Positions 27,198-36,156 are shown, counted from the stretch's first letter. The stretch is 36,915 nucleotides of DNA from Thermococci archaeon (GCA_013153595.1 JAADEC010000047.1:1-36915); one strand, 5' to 3'. Notes: generated by a model not told the origin, from the sequence alone. Numbers and translations are program-made.

Positions 27198-27584
27198 TCA
27201 AATAACCTCAACGAGTGCCATCCTCTCAAAAGATTCCTTAAGCTCCGCCTCGTTCTCGTTGCATCTCTCGGGATCCACAACCTTCAATTCAGGGGGAAGT
27301 TCCACATCCCCTAACAGGATAGCGTAGTTGAGTCCCCTCGACAGACCCACCTTCTTTATGGCCTCACTTATCTGGGCGGTGCCTGCCAGTCTCAGAAGTA
27401 TCTCCCCCCCGAGGCTTCGGGCATGATTCGTTCCCCTTTTGAAGGCCCTGATGCTCAGCTGAACCGCGTGAAGAACCTCCTCCACACACCTCACACTCAC
27501 GATCTGAAGGTCCGGTCCGAGCAGTCCCCTGATTGACTCCGGGTCATCCACGTAGATCCTGAGGATCCTCATCACAACCCCCAC
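27198..27584 (-). CDS. cgi121: KEOPS complex subunit Cgi121
   Basis: VEEVLHAVQLSIRAFKRGTNHARSLGGEILLRLAGTAQISEAIKKVGL...: Cgi121/TPRKB signature. Confidence 0.88.
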   Translation of the reverse strand: MGVVMRILRIYVDDPESIRGLLGPDLQIVSVRCVEEVLHAVQLSIRAFKRGTNHARSLGGEILLRLAGTAQISEAIKKVGLSRGLNYAILLGDVELPPELKVVDPERCNENEAELKESFERMALVEVI

Positions 27585-27665
27585 CTGTCTCGAGCGGGCA
27601 CACTTTTAAACGTGCGCTTTGGTTTCTTCTAAAAATCTTTAATTAATCGATGAAACATGAAAATT

Positions 27666-27708
27666 TTTGTGAGATTTATAATATCATAATATTATTTTAA
27701 CCCACAAA
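27666..27708. promoter_or_regulatory. Nested dyad in AT-rich promoter region upstream of the RHH-ftsZ-segAB genes
   Basis: Inner arms ATAATAT(27678-27684)-CATA-ATATTAT(27689-27695); outer arms TTTGTG(27666-27671)/CACAAA(27703-27708); the two centres differ by only 0.5 nt. Confidence 0.5.
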
Positions 27709-27746
27709 GTATTTAACTAAGAACAACCCTATCTAAACCAGCTACG

Positions 27747-27950
27747 ATGTCTATGGTGGTGCAAGCGATGACAAAGATGCGCATCGTCAGCGTTCAACTT
27801 CCCCAGAACATCATAAACGGCATAGATGAGCTCGTGAGGAGGGGATCGTACCCCAACAGGAGCGAGGTCATTAGAAGCGCCCTCAGAGAATTTCTACGTC
27901 GTGAGCTTCCAAGGGATACAACGGGCGTTCCTGATTACCTGATAAAATAA
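27747..27950 (+). CDS. cdrS: Ribbon-helix-helix (CopG/NikR-type) regulator, CdrS-like by context
   Basis: MRIVSVQLPQNIINGIDELVRRGSYPNRSEVIRSALREFLRREL: RHH fold; directly upstream of ftsZ, as described for haloarchaeal cdrS. First Met uncertain. Confidence 0.8.
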   Translation: MSMVVQAMTKMRIVSVQLPQNIINGIDELVRRGSYPNRSEVIRSALREFLRRELPRDTTGVPDYLIK

Positions 27951-28011
27951 GGTGCTTAAAATAAGCCCCGTACAATAAGGGGCCTATAACGTAATTACAC
28001 CGCGCGAGGGG

Positions 28012-29256
28012 ATGGAGATGGTGTTTAAACTGATTGAACAGGCGGGTATAGACTTGGACCTGGACGACAAGGAGGAGAGACACGACGAGCAGGTTGATAT
28101 GGACAACCTCAGCGACCTCATCAAGATAGTCATAGTGGGAGTCGGCGGCTCGGGGAACAACACGATCAACAGGCTGTACGAGCTTGGTGTGGAAGGCGCC
28201 GAGCTCATAGCGATGAACACTGACGCACAGCACTTAAGCAGGATAAAGGCACACAAGAAGGTCCTGCTCGGCAGGGAGATAACCCAGGGGAAGGGATCAG
28301 GAGGAGACCCCAGGACGGGTTTTGAAGCTGCCAAGGCCAGCGCCCACGAGATAGCGGAGGCCGTTGGGGATGCGGACTTGGTGTTCCTGACGGCAGGCAT
28401 GGGGAACGGAACAGGAACCGGAGCAGCACCCGTGGTTGCCAAGGTCATAAAGGACAGAGCCCGGCACAACGGCCGCTTTAGAGATCCCCTGATAGTAAGT
28501 GTCGTGACGTATCCGTTCAAAACGGAGGGAAGCGTCAGGATAGAGAAGGCGAAGATGGGTGTAAACGCCCTCCTCAAGTACTCGGACACCGTTATAATAA
28601 TCGAAAACGACAAACTCCTCAAACTGGTTCCGCAGCTCCCGATAAACCGCGCTTTCAGGTTCGCTGATGAGGTCATAGCAAGGATGGTCAAGGGACTGGT
28701 CGAGACGATAAAGCTGCCTTCAATGGTCAACATAGACTTCGCGGACGTCTACAGCATAATGAAAAACGGCGGTGCCGCTTTAATAGGCATTGGAGAGAGC
28801 GATTCAGGCAAAAGAGCGGTGGAAGCCGTTAGAGCGGCGCTTGAGAACAAGATGCTGGAAGTGGAGTACGGAAGCGGGCAGAAGGCTCTCGTCCACTTCA
28901 CGATAGGACCCGACGTGTCCCTCGGGGAAATAAACGAGGCCATGGAAATAGTCTACAACAGCCTCGGAACCCAGTCGGAGATAAAATGGGGAGCACGCGT
29001 TGATGACGAGATGGGTAAAACGGTCCGCGCCATGGTCATAATGACGGGCGTGAAGTCACCGCACATCCTGAGTTCAGAAACCGCACTCCAGCTCGACGAC
29101 AAGCTGGTCATTCCAGAGGACGTCTCGTACATACCGAGCGACTCAGGAAACTTCGACGACATATTCGGAACGGAGCCCAAACCCGCGAGCAAGGAAGACA
29201 AGAAAAAGAAGAAGAAAATCGAGGATCTGTTCAAGGACTTTGAGGATCTAACCTGA
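28012..29256 (+). CDS. ftsZ: Cell division protein FtsZ (paralogue type to be resolved; FtsZ2-like by context)
   Basis: [46 protein letters not shown] tubulin signature, [12 protein letters not shown]7 loop. Confidence 0.97.
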   Translation: MEMVFKLIEQAGIDLDLDDKEERHDEQVDMDNLSDLIKIVIVGVGGSGNNTINRLYELGVEGAELIAMNTDAQHLSRIKAHKKVLLGREITQGKGSGGDPRTGFEAAKASAHEIAEAVGDADLVFLTAGMGNGTGTGAAPVVAKVIKDRARHNGRFRDPLIVSVVTYPFKTEGSVRIEKAKMGVNALLKYSDTVIIIENDKLLKLVPQLPINRAFRFADEVIARMVKGLVETIKLPSMVNIDFADVYSIMKNGGAALIGIGESDSGKRAVEAVRAALENKMLEVEYGSGQKALVHFTIGPDVSLGEINEAMEIVYNSLGTQSEIKWGARVDDEMGKTVRAMVIMTGVKSPHILSSETALQLDDKLVIPEDVSYIPSDSGNFDDIFGTEPKPASKEDKKKKKKIEDLFKDFEDLT

Positions 29257-29283
29257 TCTCTTTATCTCCCGCTTTTTGAGACA

Positions 29284-30063
29284 GTGGGTGGTTTCATGAC
29301 AGTCATCATCAGCGTAGCCAATCAGAAGGGGGGAGTAGGGAAGACCACGGTTGCCCTCAACCTCTCTTACGGCCTTGCAAGGAGGGGGAGACGGGTACTG
29401 GCTGTGGACGTGGATCCCCAGTTCAACCTGACCTTCGGTCTCATAGGCATGAAGGTTCTGGACTACGAGAACAGCAACGTTGGGAGCCTGATGACCGGTG
29501 AGATCCGGGCGGATGAGGCAAGGGCAGTGGTGTCCAAGAATCTCCATCTAATACCGAGCCATCTGAACCTCTCCATGAAGGAGCTGGATATTCTAAACGG
29601 TTACAACAGGGAGAGAAAGCTTCACAGGGCGTTAACGCCTCTGCTGCCTGATTACGACTACGTTATAATAGACACCCCTCCGAGCATGGGGATATTCCTG
29701 ATAAACGCTCTCACGGCATCGGACTACGTCGTTATACCCCTCGAACTAAGCTACTTCGGCATCATAGGAATGCAGCTTATGTTCAACCTAATGGAGATGA
29801 TAAGGGAGGAAACGAACGAAAACCTCAGACTGCTGGGCCTTATTCCCAACAAGTTCACAAGACAGACCACGGTTCCTAAGACCAGACTCAAGGAGCTGAA
29901 GGAGATGTATCCCAACGCCCCTCTGCTCACAACGATCCCCAAGGCTATAGCCTTAGAAAGGGCCCAGGCCCTCGGTCGTAGTATATACGATTACGGCGAT
30001 GCAAGAGCATCAAAAGCTTTCCTGAGGCTTACTGATCAGATAATATCGCTCGTCGAAAGTTGA
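29284..30063 (+). CDS. segA: ParA/Soj/SegA-family chromosome-partitioning ATPase
   Basis: ISVANQKGGVGKTTVALNLSYGLA deviant Walker A, VDVDPQFNLT, YVIIDTPPSMG. Confidence 0.92.
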   Translation: MGGFMTVIISVANQKGGVGKTTVALNLSYGLARRGRRVLAVDVDPQFNLTFGLIGMKVLDYENSNVGSLMTGEIRADEARAVVSKNLHLIPSHLNLSMKELDILNGYNRERKLHRALTPLLPDYDYVIIDTPPSMGIFLINALTASDYVVIPLELSYFGIIGMQLMFNLMEMIREETNENLRLLGLIPNKFTRQTTVPKTRLKELKEMYPNAPLLTTIPKAIALERAQALGRSIYDYGDARASKAFLRLTDQIISLVES

Positions 30064-30075
30064 GGAGGTGAACCC

Positions 30076-30417
30076 ATGTCAGATGATAAGAGCATCCCAA
30101 AGCTGTTCTCAGGCTCAATTGAAAACCTGAAGAAGCCGAGAACAACGGATGGAAAGGCTGACAAGGGTAGAGAGAAGCTAAAAAAAGAGAAGAAGCAAAA
30201 GACCCTCTACGTCAGCCTGGACATGAACAGAAAGCTGATAGAGCTGTACGGGGAGGAGGGAAGAAGGCAGAGCGTGATAGTTGAAGACGCGGTTAACCTC
30301 TACTACTACATGAAGAGAGCGCTGGGGGAGAGAAAATTCGAAGAGCTCCTCAGTTTTGTAAAAAGGGAAGACCCGGAGATACTAAGGAAGTACATCACGA
30401 CCCTTGAGGGAGTCTAA
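30076..30417 (+). CDS. segB: SegB-like ribbon-helix-helix DNA-binding partner of SegA
   Basis: 13 nt after segA; lysine-rich N-terminal region then KTLYVSLDMNRKLIELYGEEGRRQSVIVEDAVNLYYYMKR (RHH-like). Confidence 0.7.
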   Translation: MSDDKSIPKLFSGSIENLKKPRTTDGKADKGREKLKKEKKQKTLYVSLDMNRKLIELYGEEGRRQSVIVEDAVNLYYYMKRALGERKFEELLSFVKREDPEILRKYITTLEGV

Positions 30418-30422
30418 CCGCC

Positions 30423-30872
30423 TCATTCGCAGAACTCTTCCATTATCCTTTGTATTATCTTACTCGTTTTTGCCCTGTCTTCCTTGTACATGTACGGAAT
30501 CCGCATCACCTCGGCGTTTATACCGTTCTCCCTGAGCAGCATCTTCAGCCGCTCCTCCTGAATCCTCTGGTCCGGGCCTAACGCGATTACGTCAGGTGCT
30601 ATCCTCCTAACGAGGTCAAAGCTTATACCTCCCGGCTCCCCAATGTGAACCTCGTCCACAACCCTCAGGGCCCTGAGCAGCTCGGCCCTATCCTCCGCGG
30701 GGTTGATTGGTCTGTGGCCCTTGTCCCGCATAACGGTCTCGTCGTTGGCCACTATAACCACCAGCTCGTCACCGAGCTTTTTAGCCTGTTCGAGGAAGTG
30801 AACGTGCCCAACGTGGAGTATATCGAAGACCCCCCCGACGAGAACCCTGATCCCGGTCCGTTTCCCCTCCAT
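30423..30872 (-). CDS. ribL: Cytidylyltransferase-fold nucleotidyltransferase, probable archaeal FAD synthase
   Basis: [39 protein letters not shown] (HxGH), RTSK-like AKTSKII, C-terminal Cys (EEFCE). Confidence 0.82.
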   Translation of the reverse strand: MEGKRTGIRVLVGGVFDILHVGHVHFLEQAKKLGDELVVIVANDETVMRDKGHRPINPAEDRAELLRALRVVDEVHIGEPGGISFDLVRRIAPDVIALGPDQRIQEERLKMLLRENGINAEVMRIPYMYKEDRAKTSKIIQRIMEEFCE

Positions 30873-30917
30873 AGAACCACCTGCTACCAGGTACTTCGGT
30901 GCAGTTACGGCCATCTG

Positions 30918-31442
30918 TCAGAGCCTGCCAACGGTCACGTCCCACAGCTTGTCCTTCGCGTGGTGTATGACCTTAACCACCTTCCCCTTGGACATCTCCA
31001 CCATCTTCCTTCCGTCCTCCAGCGCTATCCCTATGGCTAAGGGCCTCCCGTACTTCTGCTCTATCACGAAAACCAGATCCCCCTCCCGTATGCCCTCGTC
31101 AGCGTCGACTACTCCAGGAGCCATGACGTCAGCACCGTTGAGGATGTGCGGAACCGCTCCCTCATCCACAACAACCCGCCTCTTCCACAGCTTCAGGTTT
31201 TCCCTCTCGGAGATATCGTACAGCGCCGCTACAAGGGGGAATATGAGATCCTTCCGTTTTATGAAGGTTGGTTTACCGTTTACGAAAATTACGTCGGTTA
31301 TCCTGTCAAACTTGGCCACTTCCACCCTGTCCTTCTTCCTCAGAAAGTTAGACGCCACGTCCTCTCCGAACATCTCAATCAAGGAGTTGAGTATAGCCTT
31401 GACCTCCCGTCTCCCAACGGGATGCCTGCTCTTCAGCTCCAT
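30918..31442 (-). CDS. PUA-domain RNA-binding protein
   Basis: VVVDEGAVPHILNGADVMAPGVVDADEGIREGDLVFVIEQKYGRPLAIGIAL: PUA domain. Confidence 0.85.
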   Translation of the reverse strand: MELKSRHPVGRREVKAILNSLIEMFGEDVASNFLRKKDRVEVAKFDRITDVIFVNGKPTFIKRKDLIFPLVAALYDISERENLKLWKRRVVVDEGAVPHILNGADVMAPGVVDADEGIREGDLVFVIEQKYGRPLAIGIALEDGRKMVEMSKGKVVKVIHHAKDKLWDVTVGRL

Positions 31443-32074
31443 CTCCTCACCTCCTCCCAGAGTGCACGTGCGCTTTCTTCAGGATTCTGGCTGGAGTATA
31501 TGCTCCTCCCAACGATCAGGAAGTCGGCGCCGGCCTTAATGGCATCCCTTATCCTGCCCCCCTGAGCGCCCACGCCGGGGCTGAGGATCTTTATACCGTT
31601 CAGCAGCCTCTCCCTTACGTAGGCTATCCTCTCGGGGCGCGTTGCCGGGGCCACGACACCGAAGGGTTTGAGTTCGTTGGCCATCTCCACCAGTCCATCC
31701 GTGGCGGGGGTTATGAACTCCTTGGCACCTCCGTGGCTCATGTCAACGACCAGTATGACCTCACCCTCCTCCATCACAGCCTCAACGCTGTCCCTGCCCG
31801 CGAAGCCGTGTGCTATAACGTAATCGGCGCCCGCCTCAAAGACCTTTCTTGATACGAGCCTGTTGGTGTTGGGTATGTCGGCAAGCTTCAGATCCGCTAT
31901 GACGGGCAGATCGGTGACCTTCTTCAGTTTCGTTATTACACCGAGTCCCGAACCAAGTATGAGCGGCCAGTTGACCTTTATCGCCCACAGGTATGGGGCG
32001 GTCGCCGTGGCTATCCTCAGGGCCCGATCCTGTTCGTACACGTCCAGCGCCAGTATCAGCCTGTTCCCCCTCAT
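31433..32074 (-). CDS. pyrF: Orotidine 5'-phosphate decarboxylase
   Basis: LILALDVYEQDRAL, DLPVIADLKLADIPNTNRLV, ILSPGVGAQGGRIRDAIKAGADFLIVGRSIY. Confidence 0.96.
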   Translation of the reverse strand: MRGNRLILALDVYEQDRALRIATATAPYLWAIKVNWPLILGSGLGVITKLKKVTDLPVIADLKLADIPNTNRLVSRKVFEAGADYVIAHGFAGRDSVEAVMEEGEVILVVDMSHGGAKEFITPATDGLVEMANELKPFGVVAPATRPERIAYVRERLLNGIKILSPGVGAQGGRIRDAIKAGADFLIVGRSIYSSQNPEESARALWEEVRRWS

Positions 32075-32078
32075 GGTC

Positions 32079-32690
32079 TCAAGCTCCAAGCAGTTCCTCA
32101 ATCTCTACCGGCAACGAATTCCTCTTGAGTGAGATGGCAACGTGGTAGGCACTCTTAATAGCATCCGAGGGCTCGTCCGACCACGTTACGAGTATCAGAT
32201 CCCCGTCTTTAAAATCCAGCGCCTTCAACCTCTCGTACAGCTCGGGCAGCGTGTCCCGAACAGGCCGCTGATCCTCGGGAAATACAGGTGTACCGTTCTT
32301 AACCAGGAGGATCATGGCCCCCTTCGCGAAGTACCGTATGGCCTCATCCCTCAGCTCTATGCTCTTGAACTCGGGAGGATCTGGAACCCTGAGGGAGTAC
32401 GCGGGGTAACCCTCAACGAATCCCACAGGAATGGCCTCGGAGAACAGATCACCGAGTCTGTTAAGAAGCTCAAGCCCCTTTTTGGTGAGGATGTGTCCCC
32501 TCTGCGTTGAGTTTATGATGCCCGCCGAGTTCATCTTCTTTAGCATGGTCCTCGCACTGCCCTCCCCTATTCCGAGAGCATCGGCCAAGCTCTTCCTTCC
32601 CATCGGCTCTTTGAGCATGAAGATAGCCGCCACGACGTCCTCCATCTCAAACTCCGGGTAGGCCCCCCTCTTCCAGTCCATCACACCCAC
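32079..32690 (-). CDS. wHTH protein with DUF4443-type C-terminal domain
   Basis: LADALGIGEGSARTMLKKMNSAGIINSTQRGHILTKKG wHTH; YAKS/LILVTWSDEPSDAIKSAYHVAISLKRNSLP C-terminal block. Confidence 0.75.
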   Translation of the reverse strand: MGVMDWKRGAYPEFEMEDVVAAIFMLKEPMGRKSLADALGIGEGSARTMLKKMNSAGIINSTQRGHILTKKGLELLNRLGDLFSEAIPVGFVEGYPAYSLRVPDPPEFKSIELRDEAIRYFAKGAMILLVKNGTPVFPEDQRPVRDTLPELYERLKALDFKDGDLILVTWSDEPSDAIKSAYHVAISLKRNSLPVEIEELLGA

Positions 32691-32724
32691 CGAAGGGTGT
32701 TAGAGCATCATAAATAAAACGTTA

Positions 32725-32751
32725 CCGCTCCCCGATCGCTCCGTGGAGCGG
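32725..32751. repeat. Inverted repeat with alternative pairings
   Basis: CCGCTCC(32725-32731)...CGCTCC(32737-32742)GT GGAGCG(32745-32750)G; a further GGAGCGG at 32780-32786. Confidence 0.55.
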
Positions 32752-32844
32752 GAAAATTTTAAGGTGCAAACGAACAGAAGGAGCGGATTAACACCAAAAC
32801 GAGGCCGAGATTGTACGGCTGATGCCGATGATCGCTTGTCCTGC

Positions 32845-32862
32845 GGAACGGAGGGAACGGAG
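32845..32862. repeat. Perfect 9-bp tandem duplication GGAACGGAG x2
   Basis: Direct reading: GGAACGGAGGGAACGGAG. Confidence 0.8.
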
Positions 32863-32884
32863 AAAAGGGAGATATGGTAGAGGC

Positions 32885-34033
32885 TCACAGCCACTTAGGC
32901 TCGAGTCCCGCCCACATCCGCATCTTCTCGTGTGCGATTATGCGCGGTATGTTGTGCATCTCCTTCGGTCCGGGGTTCTTCATGTAGAACGCGTTGACCT
33001 CGTAGACGGTCCCGAAGGCCTTCTTCTCAACCGCTATCTTACCGAGCCTGACGAGGTCGACGAGCAGACCTGCCAGTGCGGGGCTGTCGTTGATCCTGCC
33101 GCTGATTATGAGCTCGTCGTGGGCGCCGTTGAAGCTGACGTACTCGATGTGCATGGCTATGAACTTCCTGTCGCCGAGCGGCTTGAGGAACCCGGTGGGC
33201 TTTATGTAGTGCGGTGCATCGTAGCCGAGCAGATCCTTGACGATGCTCGACTTGGTGAACTCCTTGCTCTTGTTCCTCTCCTTGTCGGTCAGGGCAAGGA
33301 AGTCGTTGTTTCCGCCGATGTTGAACTGGGCTATGTCGATCACGTAGCGGTTCCTCTGGGCGAGGTGCGCGAGGACGTCAGCCGTCAGTGGGGTTGCTCC
33401 GGTGGCACCGTCGTCTCCAAAGACCACGAGGTTGCTCTCCTTCGCGAGCTCAACGAAGGCCGGGTCGTTGGCGATGAGCGTTGGGATCGCATTGACGAAG
33501 GCCGCTCCACCGACCTCCCTGGCGTACTTCGCCGCGGCGTAGACGTACACCTGGGTCGCCGTGACCCTGTCCTTCCTGTTCTCCTCTATGGCTCTCTCGA
33601 GCTCATCCTTCCGCTCAAACGGGGTGAAGGCCTCGGTGGTACACACGTTAACGAATACGTCAGGTCTGAGCTCCTTCCACTCACCGACCAGGTGCTCAAC
33701 CGCTTCCTTGAGTGTCATCTCATCATCCAGACCCGTCGCCTCTATCGGCATGTTCCTCAGACTGCCGAGGTGGATGCCCTTCCTGACGGTTACCCCCCTG
33801 AGGGTCTCGGGCGCTTCAGGATCGTAGCTTCTGACCACGTCGTACAGATCCTTACCAACTTTACCCACGTCCACATCGTAAGAGCCAACTATCTCGATGT
33901 CCTCTATGCCTACCGGCAGCTCCCTGCCGAGTGGCACACCATAAACCTCGAGCTCTCCCTTCTTTATCTTCTCAAGGCCGCTCGCGAACACGCTCGCGAC
34001 GTACCCCTGTCCAAGTATAACCACCCTAACCAC
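32885..34033 (-). CDS. myo-Inositol-1-phosphate synthase (archaeal)
   Basis: VRVVILGQGYVASVFASGLEKIKKGEL, FGDDGATGATPLTADVLAHLA, NIGGNNDFLAL, KSSIVKDLLG. Confidence 0.93.
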   Translation of the reverse strand: MVRVVILGQGYVASVFASGLEKIKKGELEVYGVPLGRELPVGIEDIEIVGSYDVDVGKVGKDLYDVVRSYDPEAPETLRGVTVRKGIHLGSLRNMPIEATGLDDEMTLKEAVEHLVGEWKELRPDVFVNVCTTEAFTPFERKDELERAIEENRKDRVTATQVYVYAAAKYAREVGGAAFVNAIPTLIANDPAFVELAKESNLVVFGDDGATGATPLTADVLAHLAQRNRYVIDIAQFNIGGNNDFLALTDKERNKSKEFTKSSIVKDLLGYDAPHYIKPTGFLKPLGDRKFIAMHIEYVSFNGAHDELIISGRINDSPALAGLLVDLVRLGKIAVEKKAFGTVYEVNAFYMKNPGPKEMHNIPRIIAHEKMRMWAGLEPKWL

Positions 34034-34074
34034 TGTTCACACCTCCTTTTCTCTCATAAGATATTTCATGTCTG

Positions 34075-35379
34075 TTAAATAGTTTTTGGTTGTGAAAGAC
34101 TTCTCCAGACCAGGTAAACGGTGCACATCACCCGGACGTTGGCCACAACGGCCGTCAAGACGAAGAACGCCTTCACAAGCCCGAGTGCAACGAGCACCAT
34201 GGCCGTAAACACCCTCTCGTCCCTCTTCCCGGGCAGATACCTGAGGGGCTTTATGACCCTGTACGGATCAACGTGGTACGCTCCCTTGAACCTCTCCGTC
34301 GAGTAGCTGACCATCACAGAGCCCAGCAGGGCCAGCAGCACCACCAGGTACCACAGGGGTTCCGTCACGGATCCGTAGGCCAGCAGTGCTATGAACAGAC
34401 CGTCCACGTACCTGTCAAGGATGGAGTCGAGGTATCCGCCGAACCTGCTCGTTTCGAGCCGTGCCCTGGCCAGCTCCCCGTCAACCCCGTCGAGGATGGA
34501 GTCGAACTGATATACGAACGCCGCTAAAACGGGAAGCCAGAGGGTAAGCAGAGCCGAGAGGATCCCCACAGCAAACGTTAAAGCTGTCATCGGTCCCGGA
34601 CCAGTGTGCTCAACGAGGTGGTAACTGATCCAGGTTGAGATCCTCCTGTTCAGGTGCCTGCTTACGAATCCATCCCCCGTCCCTTTGACCGCCGTCCTTA
34701 CGAGCATTCTCCTTGCCTTTTTTACGTCATCCGGGGTATCCACGTCCATCCATGGTAGCCCATCAACGAAGGTTACCTTCAAACCGGCCTCCCGGACGAC
34801 GTCGCTGAGGTTCACCGTGTCCCGCTCCTCTACGAGCCTTCCCGTCACCTCAAAGATCGAGTCGTCGAGAACGAAGAACCCCGTATCTACCGCATCCCAC
34901 TCCGCCAGCCTCTTCCCGACGTCGGCCACCCTTCCCCCCTCTACCCTGACCTTGGTGGCCTCTTCAACGTCCGCGAACTTCGGCCTTCTGTCAGCTATCA
35001 GCCCGTCACCTTCGGCCGCCCTCTCGATGAACTCTCCCGAGTAGACGTGATCCGACATCGTCAGGATGAAGCGGCCGTTCACGGCTTTTCTGGCCATGTG
35101 AAGTGAGTAGCCGTTCCCCCTCTCGGGGTGAGGGTTCACGATCACATCGGCGTCGATGCCCTTCTCCTCAAGGAACCGTTTGTAGGCGTTGAGGTAATCC
35201 CCGTTCGTCACTATAACGAAGCTCGATACTCCAAGCTTTGAAAGCAGCAGCACCGTCCTGTGGACTATCTCCCTTCCCGCGACCCTCAGGAGCCCCTTGG
35301 GTACCCTTCCCATCCTCTCTCCGAAGCCCGCTGCGAGTATAACGGCTTTTCTCGGAATCCCTGGGTTGCTCCCGGCCAT
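34075..35379 (-). CDS. Bifunctional CTP:inositol-1-phosphate cytidylyltransferase / di-myo-inositol-phosphate-phosphate synthase
   Basis: N-terminal AVILAAGFGERMGRVPKGLLRVAGR nucleotidyltransferase; C-terminal DSILDGVDGELARARLETSRFGGYLDSILDRYVDG CDP-alcohol phosphotransferase motif. Confidence 0.93.
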   Translation of the reverse strand: MAGSNPGIPRKAVILAAGFGERMGRVPKGLLRVAGREIVHRTVLLLSKLGVSSFVIVTNGDYLNAYKRFLEEKGIDADVIVNPHPERGNGYSLHMARKAVNGRFILTMSDHVYSGEFIERAAEGDGLIADRRPKFADVEEATKVRVEGGRVADVGKRLAEWDAVDTGFFVLDDSIFEVTGRLVEERDTVNLSDVVREAGLKVTFVDGLPWMDVDTPDDVKKARRMLVRTAVKGTGDGFVSRHLNRRISTWISYHLVEHTGPGPMTALTFAVGILSALLTLWLPVLAAFVYQFDSILDGVDGELARARLETSRFGGYLDSILDRYVDGLFIALLAYGSVTEPLWYLVVLLALLGSVMVSYSTERFKGAYHVDPYRVIKPLRYLPGKRDERVFTAMVLVALGLVKAFFVLTAVVANVRVMCTVYLVWRSLSQPKTI

Positions 35380-35478
35380 GCGCGTCACCTTTTTAACCCC
35401 TGTGTCTCCGTCAATTCAACGTTGACAGAAGCCACATGTAAATTAACCTGACGTAACTTAAATCTTTCGGTGGTCAAA

Positions 35479-36156
35479 ATGAAAGTTGCCGTGCTTTACT
35501 CCGGAGGGAAAGACTCAAACTATGCCCTTTATTGGGCACTTAATCAGGGGTTCAACGTCAGGTACCTCGTATCCATGATCAGCGAACGCGACGACAGCTA
35601 CATGTATCACGTTCCAAACGTGCATTTAACCGAGCTTCAGGCGAGATCGGCCGGCATTCCGCTTGTAAGGGGGTTCACGCGAGGAGAAAAGGAGAGGGAG
35701 GTTGAAGATCTGAAAGCCGTCCTGGAGGGCCTTGACATAGACGGAGTCGTCTCAGGTGCGCTGGCGAGCGAGTACCAGAAGAGGCGCATCGATCGGATAG
35801 CGGAGGAGCTCGGTATTCAGAGCTTCGCCCCGGCGTGGCACGTGGATGCCGCTGAGTACATGAAGGTCATAACGAAGACGTTCAGCGTGATAATAGTGGG
35901 AGTTTCAGCCTACGGTCTCGACGAAGGCTGGCTCGGGAGAAGGATAGACGAACAGGCTCTGAGGGAGCTCATTGAGCTCCACAGGAGGTACGGGATCCAC
36001 GTAGCAGGGGAGGGGGGAGAGTACGAGACCCTCGTGCTGGATGCTCCGTTCTTCACTTCACGGCTGATAATTGACGAAGCAAGCGTGGAATGGGATGAAA
36101 GAGCGTATTCAGGTGTTCTCAGAATCCTGCGGGCCCATCTGGAGAGAAAAGCCTGA
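35479..36156 (+). CDS. dph6: Diphthine--ammonia ligase (ATP pyrophosphatase family)
   Basis: [23 protein letters not shown]-loop; [44 protein letters not shown]. Confidence 0.92.
   Translation: MKVAVLYSGGKDSNYALYWALNQGFNVRYLVSMISERDDSYMYHVPNVHLTELQARSAGIPLVRGFTRGEKEREVEDLKAVLEGLDIDGVVSGALASEYQKRRIDRIAEELGIQSFAPAWHVDAAEYMKVITKTFSVIIVGVSAYGLDEGWLGRRIDEQALRELIELHRRYGIHVAGEGGEYETLVLDAPFFTSRLIIDEASVEWDERAYSGVLRILRAHLERKA

Noticed and set aside
27984-28733. 249-aa minus-strand ORF
   Set aside because: Antisense to ftsZ, Ser/Pro/Thr-rich shadow.
32822-34078. 418-aa plus-strand ORF
   Set aside because: Entirely antisense to the clear inositol-1-phosphate synthase; sequence lacks recognisable domains; typical high-GC shadow ORF.
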